Shown here: positions 1-12,482 of the stretch, piece by piece
Position numbering within the stretch: the stretch's first letter is position 1
Layout: each line of letters opens with the position of its first letter
Origin: Rhodoferax lithotrophicus
GTDB taxonomy: Bacteria > Pseudomonadota > Gammaproteobacteria > Burkholderiales > Burkholderiaceae_C
Direction of reading: 5' to 3'
Length of the DNA: 64,000 nt
NCBI RefSeq assembly: GCF_019973615.1
Contig: NZ_AP024238.1
Span: forward strand, 4,361,989 to 4,425,988
Translations under genes and position numbers: made by a program
Notes under the pieces: model-generated
The model's input: only the letters and a program-made list of their open reading frames with translations
Told to the model about the DNA's origin: nothing
Database searches by the model: none

Positions 1-107
1 TTTTGGCCACGACGAAGCAGCAATCGGCCATCCGGGGTGCGAATGTCCACCGGCAATGCGCGACCCGGCTGAACACGGCTCAAGGGAACGGGAACATAAA
101 TCAACAT
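1..107 (-). CDS. Unidentified protein, N-terminal fragment (gene runs off the window)
   Basis: The first 35 codons of a gene that leaves the window at base 1. The ATG at 107-105 overlaps the TGA of alr by one base (TGATG), so translation is probably coupled to alr. The visible protein begins MLIYVPVPLSRVQPGRALP and later shows a DGRLLLRRGQ stretch. This beginning recalls the N-terminus of HD-domain phosphohydrolase-like proteins of Comamonadaceae, but too little is present to assign a function. The reading frame and the coupling are seen directly; the family suggestion is a weak inference. Confidence 0.5.
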   Translation of the reverse strand, partial: MLIYVPVPLSRVQPGRALPVDIRTPDGRLLLRRGQ

Positions 108-1201
108 CAGTCGGTCACTTGCACCGGCACGCGCTGTGCCAATGCACACATCAACTCGTAACCCAAGGTACCCGCGGCTTGGGCCACCTCATCAATCCCC
201 AGCACCGAGCCCTGAGAGGAATGCCCCCATAGGGTGACTTCACTACCGATCTGGGCCTGGGGAACCGGTGTCAAATCAACCGTCAACATGTCCATGCTGA
301 CACGCCCCACCAAGCGGGTACGCACGCCATTCACCAGCACAGGCGTGCCGCTCGGGCAAACGCGTGGATAGCCATCGGCATAGCCACACGCAACCACCCC
401 AATGTGCATCGGTGCCTCTGCCGAAAACTTTGAGCCATATCCAACCGTAGCGCCCGTAGATATTACCTGAGTAGCTATTATTTTTGAAGATAGCGTCATG
501 GTCGGCTGCAAGTCCCAGGATGCTGCGGTGCGCTCAGGATGATCCGGTGCGCTGCCATACAGGCTAATGCCAGGACGAATCCAGTCAGAAACAGCCACCG
601 CATCAGCATGGCGCAAGGTGGCCGCACTGTTGCAAACCGAACACTCACCAGGCAAATCACGGGTGACTTCGGTAAAGCAGGCCAGTTGGGCAGCAATACC
701 CAACCCACCATCGGCATCGCTGAAGTGCGTGATATGCGAGATTTCATCCACCTGGGGCAAAGCATTCAGGCGCGCCCAAGCGCTACGGTAACGCTCTGGC
801 GTGAAGCCCAGGCGGTTCATGCCGGAATTCATTTTCAGAAAAACCCGGTGCCCCACATGCGTTTTGCAGGCTGCCAGCATGTCGATTTGCTCTTCACAAT
901 GTACGGTGTGCCATAAGTCCAGGCGCGAGCAGAGCTCCAGGTCACGCGCCTCAAACACGCCTTCCAGCAACAACACCGGGCCGCGCCACCCCAGTGCGCG
1001 AATACGCTGAGCTTCATCCAGGTCCAGTAAGGCAAAGCCATCGGCACTTCGCAAGCCCTCATAGACGCGCTCAATTCCATGACCATAGGCATTGGCTTTA
1101 ACAACTGCCCATACTTTGGCCTCTGGTGCGGCCAGGCGACTGCGCTCGAGATTGTGCTGCAGTGCAGCAAGATGAATGGTTGCGAGGATGGGACGCGGCA
1201 T
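107..1201 (-). CDS. alr: Alanine racemase
   Basis: Pyridoxal-phosphate enzyme interconverting L- and D-alanine for peptidoglycan synthesis in the cytoplasm. The N-terminal barrel carries the PLP lysine in the VVKANAYGHG motif (about residue 35 from the chosen start). The second catalytic residue is the tyrosine of VGYGSKF, and the GRVSMDMLTVDL signature follows in the C-terminal domain. I chose the ATG at 1201, giving 364 residues, a usual family length. An in-frame GTG at 1237 would add 12 residues that family members normally lack, although neither start has a clear Shine-Dalgarno. It is divergent from lplT and its stop overlaps the start of the next gene. Confidence 0.95.
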   Translation of the reverse strand: MPRPILATIHLAALQHNLERSRLAAPEAKVWAVVKANAYGHGIERVYEGLRSADGFALLDLDEAQRIRALGWRGPVLLLEGVFEARDLELCSRLDLWHTVHCEEQIDMLAACKTHVGHRVFLKMNSGMNRLGFTPERYRSAWARLNALPQVDEISHITHFSDADGGLGIAAQLACFTEVTRDLPGECSVCNSAATLRHADAVAVSDWIRPGISLYGSAPDHPERTAASWDLQPTMTLSSKIIATQVISTGATVGYGSKFSAEAPMHIGVVACGYADGYPRVCPSGTPVLVNGVRTRLVGRVSMDMLTVDLTPVPQAQIGSEVTLWGHSSQGSVLGIDEVAQAAGTLGYELMCALAQRVPVQVTD

Positions 1202-1320
1202 GTCTTTGAGGATAAGTGGAGGTTCTGATTTTGACACTGCTTGACCATGCTATAACCCCGTACCGTTTGGAGACACAACACCCTTTTCTGCACCGCTGCC
1301 AGCGGTTGCCAAAACTATCG

Positions 1321-2604
1321 ATGAAACGCGGTTTTTTTACCATCATGGCAGCGCAGTTTTTCAGCTCGCTGGCCGACAACGCTTTGTTTGTGGCAGCCGT
1401 TCAACTGCTGCGTACCAGCCACTCACCAGAATGGCAGCAAGCGGCACTAGTGCCCATGTTTGCCTTGTTTTACGTGGTGTTGGCACCTTTTGTCGGGGCG
1501 TTTGCAGATTCCATGCCCAAAGGCCGGGTCATGCTGATCAGCAATTTCATCAAGGTAGCAGGCTGCCTGTTCATGCTGTTTGGCACGCATCCGCTGCTGG
1601 CCTATGCAGTGGTTGGATTAGGCGCTGCAGCTTATTCGCCTGCCAAATACGGCATCCTGACCGAACTTTTGCCAGCCTCTCAACTGGTCAAAGCCAATGG
1701 CTGGATTGAGGGCTTGACGATTGGCTCCATCATTTTGGGTGTCTTGCTGGGGGGGCAACTGGTTGGGCATCACCTGTCACGTTATCTACTGGCCATTGAT
1801 TTCCCTGGCATAGACACAGGCATCAGCACACCCGCAGAGGCGGCCATCAGCATGCTGATTTTTGTCTATCTTTTGGCAGCTTGGTTTAATACCCATATCC
1901 CACTCACTGGCGTATTGATGCGCCCCATGCCCAAACAGTTGATGAGCCTGCTACCAGACTTTTGGACCTGCAACAGCCGGTTGTGGCGTGACAAACTAGG
2001 GCAAATTTCATTGGCGGCGACCACCTTGATCTGGGGTGTAGCAGGAAATTTGCGTTTTATTGTGTTGGCTTGGGCGGCAGCAGCGCTGGGCTACACGGTC
2101 ACACAGGCTTCAGCATTACAAGGAGTCGTAGCTATTGGCATGGCAGCAGGCGCTGTGGTGGCTTCCATGCGTATGCGATTGGAAGACGGACCCAGGGTGA
2201 TCACTCTAGGCATCTTGATGGGAGCGCTGATCATTGGCTTGATTTTTATCACCAACGTATGGGTGGCAGCTCCGTTTTTGATTCTGCTAGGAGCGATTGG
2301 CGGCTTTTTGGTGGTACCGATGAATGCACTTCTGCAACACCGCGGTCACAATTTGATGGGGGCCGGACGTTCTATTGCAGTGCAAAACTTCAATGAACAA
2401 GCCTGTATCCTGGCGCTGGGGGCGTTTTACAGCTTATCCACCGGCATGGGGTTACACACCATGGTCGCCATCACGGGCTTTGGCGTGGTGATTGCCGGTT
2501 TCATGTGGCTGATACGCCGTTGGCACGCCAGCAATCTGGTGCACCACCATGAAGAAATTGAACATCTACTCACAATTGCCCGTAACGACAAGGCTCACGG
2601 GTAA
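1321..2604 (+). CDS. lplT: Lysophospholipid transporter LplT (MFS)
   Basis: A 427-residue major facilitator protein of the inner membrane. In the known family LplT flips lysophospholipids inward for re-acylation. It begins MKRGFFTIMAAQFFSSLADN, typical of LplT, and shows about 12 hydrophobic segments and the NPY-less SPAKYGILTELLP region expected after TM4. The frame is open further upstream to 1216, but that extension is hydrophilic and unlike the family, so I place the start at the ATG at 1321. The partner acyltransferase (aas) is not next to it here. It is transcribed divergently from alr, with about 120 bp between them for both promoters. Confidence 0.88.
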   Translation: MKRGFFTIMAAQFFSSLADNALFVAAVQLLRTSHSPEWQQAALVPMFALFYVVLAPFVGAFADSMPKGRVMLISNFIKVAGCLFMLFGTHPLLAYAVVGLGAAAYSPAKYGILTELLPASQLVKANGWIEGLTIGSIILGVLLGGQLVGHHLSRYLLAIDFPGIDTGISTPAEAAISMLIFVYLLAAWFNTHIPLTGVLMRPMPKQLMSLLPDFWTCNSRLWRDKLGQISLAATTLIWGVAGNLRFIVLAWAAAALGYTVTQASALQGVVAIGMAAGAVVASMRMRLEDGPRVITLGILMGALIIGLIFITNVWVAAPFLILLGAIGGFLVVPMNALLQHRGHNLMGAGRSIAVQNFNEQACILALGAFYSLSTGMGLHTMVAITGFGVVIAGFMWLIRRWHASNLVHHHEEIEHLLTIARNDKAHG

Positions 2605-2636
2605 CTTGTCACCCGATCAGTCAGTGATGCCACCAT

Positions 2637-2653
2637 GGTGAGATCCTCTCACC
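2637..2653. terminator. Hairpin after lplT
   Basis: Perfect 7-bp inverted repeat (GGTGAGA / TCTCACC) with a 3-base loop, 33 bases after the lplT stop. No T-run follows on either strand, so it is only a possible terminator or processing hairpin. Confidence 0.3.
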
Positions 2654-2737
2654 AGTCGCATTATTGGGTGATCGCATTAAGCGCGCATGGGAATAGAGAA
2701 AACCAGCTGCAGATGTTGGGAGCCTATTCATAAGCAC

Positions 2738-2754
2738 TACGCTGATCCAGCGTA
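2738..2754 (-). terminator. Hairpin after the tRNA cluster
   Basis: Perfect 7-bp inverted repeat (TACGCTG / CAGCGTA) with a 3-base loop, about 15 bases beyond the last tRNA (Gly). There is no T-run. The rest of 2605-2768 shows nothing else. Confidence 0.3.
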
Positions 2755-2768
2755 GCCAACAAGCCATT

Positions 2769-2844
2769 TGGAGCGGGAAAAGAGTCTCGAACTCTCGACC
2801 TCAACCTTGGCAAGGTTGCGCTCTACCAACTGAGCTATTCCCGC
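2769..2844 (-). tRNA. tRNA-Gly (GCC)
   Basis: 76-base cloverleaf. The acceptor GCGGGAA pairs with TTCCCGC and the anticodon loop TTGCCAA gives GCC. CCA is encoded at 2771-2769. It is the last of four tandem tRNAs. Confidence 0.97.
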
Positions 2845-2855
2845 ATTTGTCATCT

Positions 2856-2932
2856 TGGCGGAGCGGACGGGACTCGAACCCGCGACCCCCGGCGTGACAG
2901 GCCGGTATTCTAACCAACTGAACTACCACTCC
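2856..2932 (-). tRNA. tRNA-Asp (GTC)
   Basis: 77-base cloverleaf. The acceptor GGAGTGG, anticodon GTC in CTGTCAC and an encoded CCA are visible. It is third in the tandem cluster. Confidence 0.97.
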
Positions 2933-2946
2933 ACTACTTCGAAACT

Positions 2947-3022
2947 TGGCTCCTCGACCTGGGCTCGAACCAGGGACCTACGGATTAACAGTCCGGCGCT
3001 CTACCAACTGAGCTATCGAGGA
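2947..3022 (-). tRNA. tRNA-Asn (GTT)
   Basis: 76-base cloverleaf. The acceptor TCCTCGA pairs with TCGAGGA, the anticodon is GTT, the discriminator is G and CCA is encoded. Confidence 0.97.
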
Positions 3023-3059
3023 AAAGAAAAACCCATCACGCAGATGGGTTTTTAACATT

Positions 3060-3135
3060 TGGTGGCCTGGGGCGGAATCGAACCACCGACACAAGGATTT
3101 TCAATCCTCTGCTCTACCGACTGAGCTACCGGGCC
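3060..3135 (-). tRNA. tRNA-Phe (GAA)
   Basis: 76-base cloverleaf with anticodon GAA in TTGAAAA and encoded CCA. The acceptor is GGCCCGG against CCAGGCC, which leaves a C-A mismatch at the fifth acceptor pair. It is first in the cluster. Confidence 0.95.
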
Positions 3136-3145
3136 AGAGCCTAAA

Positions 3146-3151
3146 ATTATA
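3146..3151 (-). promoter_or_regulatory. Candidate -10 box of the Phe-Asn-Asp-Gly tRNA cluster
   Basis: A perfect TATAAT on the minus strand lies 11 bases upstream of the tRNA-Phe 5' end, as expected for a short tRNA leader. The -35 region (around TCAAAT, 17 bases further up) is weak. Confidence 0.5.
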
Positions 3152-3187
3152 ACAACTTATTCACTCAAATTTGAAAGTCCTTGCTTT

Positions 3188-3856
3188 TTAGCTTCGTTTT
3201 TTCGATAAATCTACGCCTAGCTGCTTGAGCTTGCGATAAAGATGGGTTCGCTCCAACCCAGTCTTTTCAGCCACACGCGTCATAGAACCATTTTCTTTCG
3301 CGAGATGAAATTCGAAATAAGCTTTTTCATACTCGTCGCGCCCCTCCCTTAAAGGCTTATCAAGCATGAAACTTTGCGTAACCTGCGGAAAGAAATCCGC
3401 CGCGGATTGATTTGAGACCGTTGACGATGTGTCTAACACTAGACTGGCATTCGACACCACACTTGATGCCGGGGTAATAAGCTTGCGCAGTGAACCACGC
3501 GCCAAACCTTGCTCAACCGCCTTAAGCAACTTTTGCATCGTGATTGGTTTCTCAAGGAATGCCAACGCACCTATGCGCGTAGCTTCTACTGCAGTGTCGA
3601 TAGTTGCATGACCACTCATCATGATTACTGGCATGGTCAGCACACCTGCCGCAGACCATTCTTTGAGCAAAGTCACGCCGTCAGTATCAGGCATCCATAT
3701 ATCAAGCAAAACCAAGTCGGGGCGCTCACGCAGACGAGCTGCACGTGCCTGGGCAGCATTCTCTGCCACTTCCACTGTGTGACCTTCATCGTTCAGGATT
3801 TCACATAGCAGATCGCGAATGCCAAGTTCATCATCCACCACCAATATGTTTGCCAT
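3188..3856 (-). CDS. ntrX: Short NtrX-like response regulator (receiver plus Fis-type HTH, no AAA+ domain)
   Basis: A 222-residue regulator. An N-terminal receiver (residues 1-120) has the acidic pair VVDDE, the phospho-acceptor D52 in LLDIWMPDTDG, and K in EKPI. After a linker, a C-terminal Fis-type helix-turn-helix (about 175-218) ends in the typical LERTHLYRKLKQLGV. Classical NtrX proteins are about 450 residues with a sigma-54 AAA+ ATPase between these domains, and that domain is entirely absent here. It lies 40 bases after ntrY, its presumed kinase. I infer that it regulates transcription without driving sigma-54 open-complex formation. Targets cannot be read from the sequence. Confidence 0.85.
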   Translation of the reverse strand: MANILVVDDELGIRDLLCEILNDEGHTVEVAENAAQARAARLRERPDLVLLDIWMPDTDGVTLLKEWSAAGVLTMPVIMMSGHATIDTAVEATRIGALAFLEKPITMQKLLKAVEQGLARGSLRKLITPASSVVSNASLVLDTSSTVSNQSAADFFPQVTQSFMLDKPLREGRDEYEKAYFEFHLAKENGSMTRVAEKTGLERTHLYRKLKQLGVDLSKKRS

Positions 3857-3896
3857 GTTGTCGCATAGTCCTTGAAAATTGCTGTGCTATACCGTA

Positions 3897-6185
3897 CTAA
3901 CTGTGTAGTGCGTTCACACTTTGTTCTGTGGCGAATGATAACGATACTTGTGCGCCAAAGGTTTTCCCATTCTTTTGCCTATTGGTAATCTCAACCCTGG
4001 TGCCATGCTCATCTGCAATTTTTTTGACCACAGCAAGGCCAAGGCCGGTGCCTTTGTCTTTTGTCGTGACATAAGGTTCAAAAGCGCGTTTCAGAATGTG
4101 ATCTGGAAAGCCTGTCCCACAATCAAGCACACTCAACCTCACACGTTGTGAAGTGGTCAGCCACTGGGTTTTCAACACCACCGCATCGGCATCACCCACA
4201 TGTCCGGCACTCACCGTCGCATCTTGTGCGTTTTGTAACAAGTTGTGCAGCACTTGGCGTAGCTGTTGTGCGTCTCCCAAAATAGGGCGACAGGATGGAT
4301 CAAGCTCCGCCAGTATGCCGACCTGCGTGCCCTCATTGTGGTAGAGGTTCAACACATCACGCACCAACGCATTCAAGTCAACCGGCTTCAAATCAGCCGC
4401 AGGCAGGCGGGCATAATCCCTGAACTCATTGACCAGTCTCTTCATGGCATCAACCTGGTCGACAATAGTTTTGACTGATTTGGTTAGTAGTGCTTGTTCG
4501 GCTGCGGGCACCTTACCTGAGAGCTTCATCTCCAGACGCTCTGCCGAAAGCTGGATGGGAGTCAACGGATTTTTAATCTCATGCGCCAACCGACGAGCCA
4601 CCTCACCCCAAGCTTGGGAACGCTGCGCCGAAACAATTTCAGAAATATCATCAAACACCAACAGGCGCTGGTTACCCGGCAAATCTGCACCACGAGCGAT
4701 CAGGGTAATGGTGTCGTTAGCCGGGCGACCGATTTGAGCGGCACCAGAACCTCCAAGCTCAAAAGATTGCTGCCAATGATCCAAGCTGCGTTCTGGAGTT
4801 TGCGCCTGGAAAACTTCAAACTGTTGTTGAACACTGCAGCCAAATTTTCCCAGCCCGTCTATCTCTGCCAGCAATTTACCTTCATAAGCAGCAAGTGGGG
4901 TTCGCAAAATTCGTGTTGCGCCGGGATTTGCAGAAACAATGCCTCCATTGGCATCAAATACCATCACGCCGGCAGTCAGGTTATCCAGAATGGTTTGAAG
5001 ATTGGCACGTGCAGCATTCACTTCTTGCATGCTGGACTGTACGGCATGCCGGGCCTCGGAGAGTTGTTGTGTCATGTCTGCAAAAGAGCGCGTCAAGCCA
5101 TCCAATTCATCTTTGCCATGCAACGATGCCTTGGGAGTCAAATCACCTGCAGCCACTTGACGCACACCATCTGCCAGCAACAACAAGGGCCTGGCAATTT
5201 GATTTCCAAGCAAGACCGCCAACAAAACCCCACCGAACACGGCCATGAACAAACTCAAGGTCAGGGTACCAATGTACATGCGCCGTAAACCATCACGTGC
5301 TAACGCACGCTCCTGATATTCGCGATTGGCTTGTGTCACCGCCATAGCATCGCGCACCAAAGACGGCGGGAGCACCTTAATGGCTAACAGGTAGCGTGAC
5401 TCACCAAGTGCACCCAATCTACTGCTATTGACCTGTACCAGTGCTTTAATCTGGGCATTGACCTCTGCTCCCGTCACACCTTCATCCAAACCTTCAATCC
5501 AGGTCACAACCCGTTGGTTTCGTGCAGCACGAAATTGGGATTGAACAGGTAAATCTGCATTCAATTGATACCGCGACCTACCCGCTGAAGCAATTAATCG
5601 CCCTGAAGCACTCCATAACATCAGGTCCTCGGATGTCATCGCATCACGGGCACGTTCCAACGACAAGGCCACACTGACATCCGGCGTATCAGCCAATTGG
5701 GCAGCTGCCGCACGCGCCTTGGCTGCCAGGTCAGAAGAAAGAGCCTCCAACGTGGTGCGACCCAAGTTCAATCCAGCTTCAAGTGCACCTTCAACCTTGA
5801 CATCAAACCAACTTTCAATCGACCGTGTCACAAATTGGTAAGACACCACATAAATCAATACCCCAGGTGCAAAACCCGCCAAGGCAAAAACTGCAGCTAG
5901 TTTGACAAGCAAACGGCTGCCAAATTTTTTATGCTTTAAGCGCAACACTAATCGAACGGCCACCCATACGATCACCAGCAGGAGAGCAGAGGCTACCACC
6001 ACATTAATCACAAACAGCTGGGTGTAATTGCGCTCGTACAGATCACGATTGGTCGTCGCTTGTGTCAACAAGAACAACAAAATCAGACCAATAGCCACCA
6101 TGACCGTCAAACCCAAACCCACAATCCAGCGCAAAGCACTAGAGCTGGTCACCACTTCCGACTTGGTGCTTGGTGTTTCACTCAT
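3897..6185 (-). CDS. ntrY: NtrY-like membrane sensor histidine kinase
   Basis: A 762-residue inner-membrane kinase. Hydrophobic segments lie near residues 19-44, 55-85 and 95-120, then a periplasmic stretch, and another segment near 300-325. A HAMP domain, PAS domain, HisKA and HATPase domain follow. The phospho-acceptor histidine is in RLAHEIKNPLTPIQ and the G-boxes are DCGTGFP and GTGLGLAVVKKI. Its ATG overlaps the upstream DUF4390 stop by four bases (ATGA). The NtrY assignment rests on the architecture, the NPLTPI signature and the adjacent NtrX-like regulator. The stimulus is unknown; family members respond to nitrogen or redox status. Confidence 0.88.
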   Translation of the reverse strand: MSETPSTKSEVVTSSSALRWIVGLGLTVMVAIGLILLFLLTQATTNRDLYERNYTQLFVINVVVASALLLVIVWVAVRLVLRLKHKKFGSRLLVKLAAVFALAGFAPGVLIYVVSYQFVTRSIESWFDVKVEGALEAGLNLGRTTLEALSSDLAAKARAAAAQLADTPDVSVALSLERARDAMTSEDLMLWSASGRLIASAGRSRYQLNADLPVQSQFRAARNQRVVTWIEGLDEGVTGAEVNAQIKALVQVNSSRLGALGESRYLLAIKVLPPSLVRDAMAVTQANREYQERALARDGLRRMYIGTLTLSLFMAVFGGVLLAVLLGNQIARPLLLLADGVRQVAAGDLTPKASLHGKDELDGLTRSFADMTQQLSEARHAVQSSMQEVNAARANLQTILDNLTAGVMVFDANGGIVSANPGATRILRTPLAAYEGKLLAEIDGLGKFGCSVQQQFEVFQAQTPERSLDHWQQSFELGGSGAAQIGRPANDTITLIARGADLPGNQRLLVFDDISEIVSAQRSQAWGEVARRLAHEIKNPLTPIQLSAERLEMKLSGKVPAAEQALLTKSVKTIVDQVDAMKRLVNEFRDYARLPAADLKPVDLNALVRDVLNLYHNEGTQVGILAELDPSCRPILGDAQQLRQVLHNLLQNAQDATVSAGHVGDADAVVLKTQWLTTSQRVRLSVLDCGTGFPDHILKRAFEPYVTTKDKGTGLGLAVVKKIADEHGTRVEITNRQKNGKTFGAQVSLSFATEQSVNALHS

Positions 6186-6823
6186 TGAGCCGACTCCAAT
6201 GGCAGCACCTTGCCTGCGGTCATGGAAATTTGCCAGTCAGACTGCCCCAAAGTACCGATCTGTAACGGCCTTGGTAATTGCGCAACATCCAGCCTGAAAC
6301 GGAACTCCACCCAGTGTTTAGCACCTGCTTCAAGATGGCTCGCATCGACAATACGCCAGTGAGAAAACCGCTGAGCCGCATTCATCGCATCTTGCAGATT
6401 TTCAAAGTTCTGATTCAGTGTTAATCCCTGCTCTGAATCACTCGCCTCCCCCTCAGTGACATTGAGTCGCCATCGCCGTGTCAAAGGATGGTAAGCCAAC
6501 CGAAAACGACGCTGAACACTGCTGACCTTGCGATTGAACCAATACCAACGATCTCGAAACACATCCACATCGGCAACAAAATGGACAGGAATGCCTTTAA
6601 GCAAGGCATCTTCAACTACCCCTGGCAATTCGAACTTAAGCGTTGTAGACAGCCACACCCCCTCATCATTACGCTCCAGCTTGATATCTGGCACGGGAGA
6701 AGATGAGCCCTCTGCGCGTACCGTGCAGGCTGCGGTCACGCACAACAGCACAGCCAGCAGCCAAGCCAACCAGCTAGGCCACCGACTTTTCGAGCAATGC
6801 GTAGTAAAAACCATCATGATCAC
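6182..6823 (-). CDS. DUF4390 secreted or anchored protein
   Basis: A 213-residue protein beginning with a basic stretch and a hydrophobic segment (about residues 15-35, WLAWLLAVLLCVTAACTVRA), a signal peptide or anchor. The remainder resembles the DUF4390 family, which in betaproteobacteria sits between rsmB and ntrY as it does here. The start at 6823 overlaps the end of rsmB by about 50 bases, and ATGs at 6817 and 6814 are equally possible. Its stop overlaps the ntrY start (ATGA). No enzymatic motif is visible. The conserved position suggests a link to NtrY signalling, which is inference. Confidence 0.75.
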   Translation of the reverse strand: MIMMVFTTHCSKSRWPSWLAWLLAVLLCVTAACTVRAEGSSSPVPDIKLERNDEGVWLSTTLKFELPGVVEDALLKGIPVHFVADVDVFRDRWYWFNRKVSSVQRRFRLAYHPLTRRWRLNVTEGEASDSEQGLTLNQNFENLQDAMNAAQRFSHWRIVDASHLEAGAKHWVEFRFRLDVAQLPRPLQIGTLGQSDWQISMTAGKVLPLESAQ

Positions 6824-8096
6824 CGAGCGGATTGTCCTGCAATGCTGGCATTTGGATCACCAACCCCGGCAACAAATGAGCAGGAGAAGGTAACAATTTG
6901 GCGTGTTTGTTCCCTGCAAGAAATGCCTTGATTTGTGACTCGCCTTCGTCCTTAAATACCGAACAAGTGCAATACAACAAACGCCCCCCCGGAGCCAGCA
7001 CATCCCAAAGCGCAACCAACAAGCGAGCCTGAATGGCAACAAGTTGCGCAATGTCGGTCGGGCGACGTAACCACCGAATATCGGGATGACGCCGCACAAT
7101 TCCGGAGGCCGAGCAAGGGGCATCCAGCAGCACTGCATCAAAAGGTACACCATCCCACCATTTGTTCACATCGGCCGCATCAAAAGCCAGCACTTCAGCC
7201 GACAAGCCTAGTCGGGCCAAATTTTGATGAATACGTTTACCACGCTCAGGATCAATGTCCAGCGCGGTCATGGCCAGATCTGACATTTCAAGCAAATGCG
7301 CGGTCTTGCCACCTGGAGCGGCACAGGCATCCAGCACGCGTAGATTACGTGTTTCAGGCAACCCCGACAACAACAACGGTGCAGCCCATTGAGCAGCAGC
7401 ATCTTGGACAGAAACCCAGCCTTGCGCGAAACCTGGCAGCTGCTGAACAGCCACAGGTATTGTCAGCTGCAACCCACTTATGCCTACAGGCATGGCATCC
7501 AGACCTGTTGCCTGAAGTTGCTCAAGGTACGCAGCACGGCTAATGCGCCGTGTATTCACGCGCAGGGTCAACGGGCCTTGATGGTTATTGGCGTTCATAA
7601 TGAGCTGCCATTCATCCGGCCAATCAGTTTGCAGTTTCTTGATCCACCATGGCGCATGATTGAACCGGGCAATGAGATCACCCTCAATGTGCGCAATCAG
7701 AACCTCGCGGTCACGTAAATACCTGCGCAAGCAAGCATTGATGAATCCAGCCTGAGGCTTGATGGCCAATGTTTTCTTGGCAGCCTCTACCGTTTGGTTG
7801 ACCAGCGTAAACGTGTCATATGGAGCTTCTTCAGGCATCGACAACAATGCCAGAGCGGTACACAACAACGCATCTGCAGCGGCTGGCGGTGTACGAGGTG
7901 CCAGTAACTGACGCAAAGCCTGCGCCCGCCCGAGTGAACGCAACACAGCAAAACTCAAAGACTGAACCCCGGGGCGCAACGAGTTCTCCACTAACTCCAG
8001 CGCAGCTGTGCCAGACTGTCCATGACGAATCGCCTGAATAACATGAGCAGTTGCCTGCAATTGCCGCCAAAGGGGTGGTGCTAAACCTTGAGTCAT
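6774..8096 (-). CDS. rsmB: 16S rRNA (cytosine-967-C5)-methyltransferase
   Basis: A 440-residue SAM-dependent methyltransferase modifying C967 of 16S rRNA. An N-terminal NusB-like helical domain (about 1-140) precedes the Rossmann methyltransferase domain. SAM motif I is DACAAPGGKTAHLLE. The PC motif DAPCSASGI holds one catalytic cysteine and the TCSVF motif the second, as is typical of RsmB/NOL1 enzymes. It is the first gene of the rsmB-DUF4390-ntrY-ntrX set and starts just beyond the rpoC terminator. Confidence 0.95.
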   Translation of the reverse strand: MTQGLAPPLWRQLQATAHVIQAIRHGQSGTAALELVENSLRPGVQSLSFAVLRSLGRAQALRQLLAPRTPPAAADALLCTALALLSMPEEAPYDTFTLVNQTVEAAKKTLAIKPQAGFINACLRRYLRDREVLIAHIEGDLIARFNHAPWWIKKLQTDWPDEWQLIMNANNHQGPLTLRVNTRRISRAAYLEQLQATGLDAMPVGISGLQLTIPVAVQQLPGFAQGWVSVQDAAAQWAAPLLLSGLPETRNLRVLDACAAPGGKTAHLLEMSDLAMTALDIDPERGKRIHQNLARLGLSAEVLAFDAADVNKWWDGVPFDAVLLDAPCSASGIVRRHPDIRWLRRPTDIAQLVAIQARLLVALWDVLAPGGRLLYCTCSVFKDEGESQIKAFLAGNKHAKLLPSPAHLLPGLVIQMPALQDNPLGDHDGFYYALLEKSVA

Positions 8097-8118
8097 ACTG
8101 ATTTTATGAATTTAGATA

Positions 8119-8160
8119 TAAAAAAACGCCTCAAGCCCTTATAGAAAGAGCGTGAGGCGC
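8119..8160 (-). terminator. Rho-independent terminator of the rpoBC operon
   Basis: On the minus strand a CGCCTCA / TGAGGCG stem with an inner loop is followed directly by seven T residues, 24 bases after the rpoC stop. This is the clearest end of the ribosomal and RNA polymerase transcript. It lies in the short rpoC-rsmB gap. Confidence 0.9.
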
Positions 8161-8183
8161 TATTTATTTTGAATCAATCAAAA

Positions 8184-12398
<4,215 letters not shown>

Positions 12399-12482
12399 GA
12401 CTGTTAATCCTTTTGTTTAGTTGAGGACAGAACCTCATCACCTTGCGGTGATAGGTTTGTCCAGCAAAGCTCTTTCAAGCAA

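Noticed and set aside
471..488. Repeat-like GTAGCTATTATTTTTGAA inside alr
   Set aside because: It resembles a repeat arm, but the protein there (MTLSSKIIATQ) is normal for alanine racemase without extra residues, so chance is enough.
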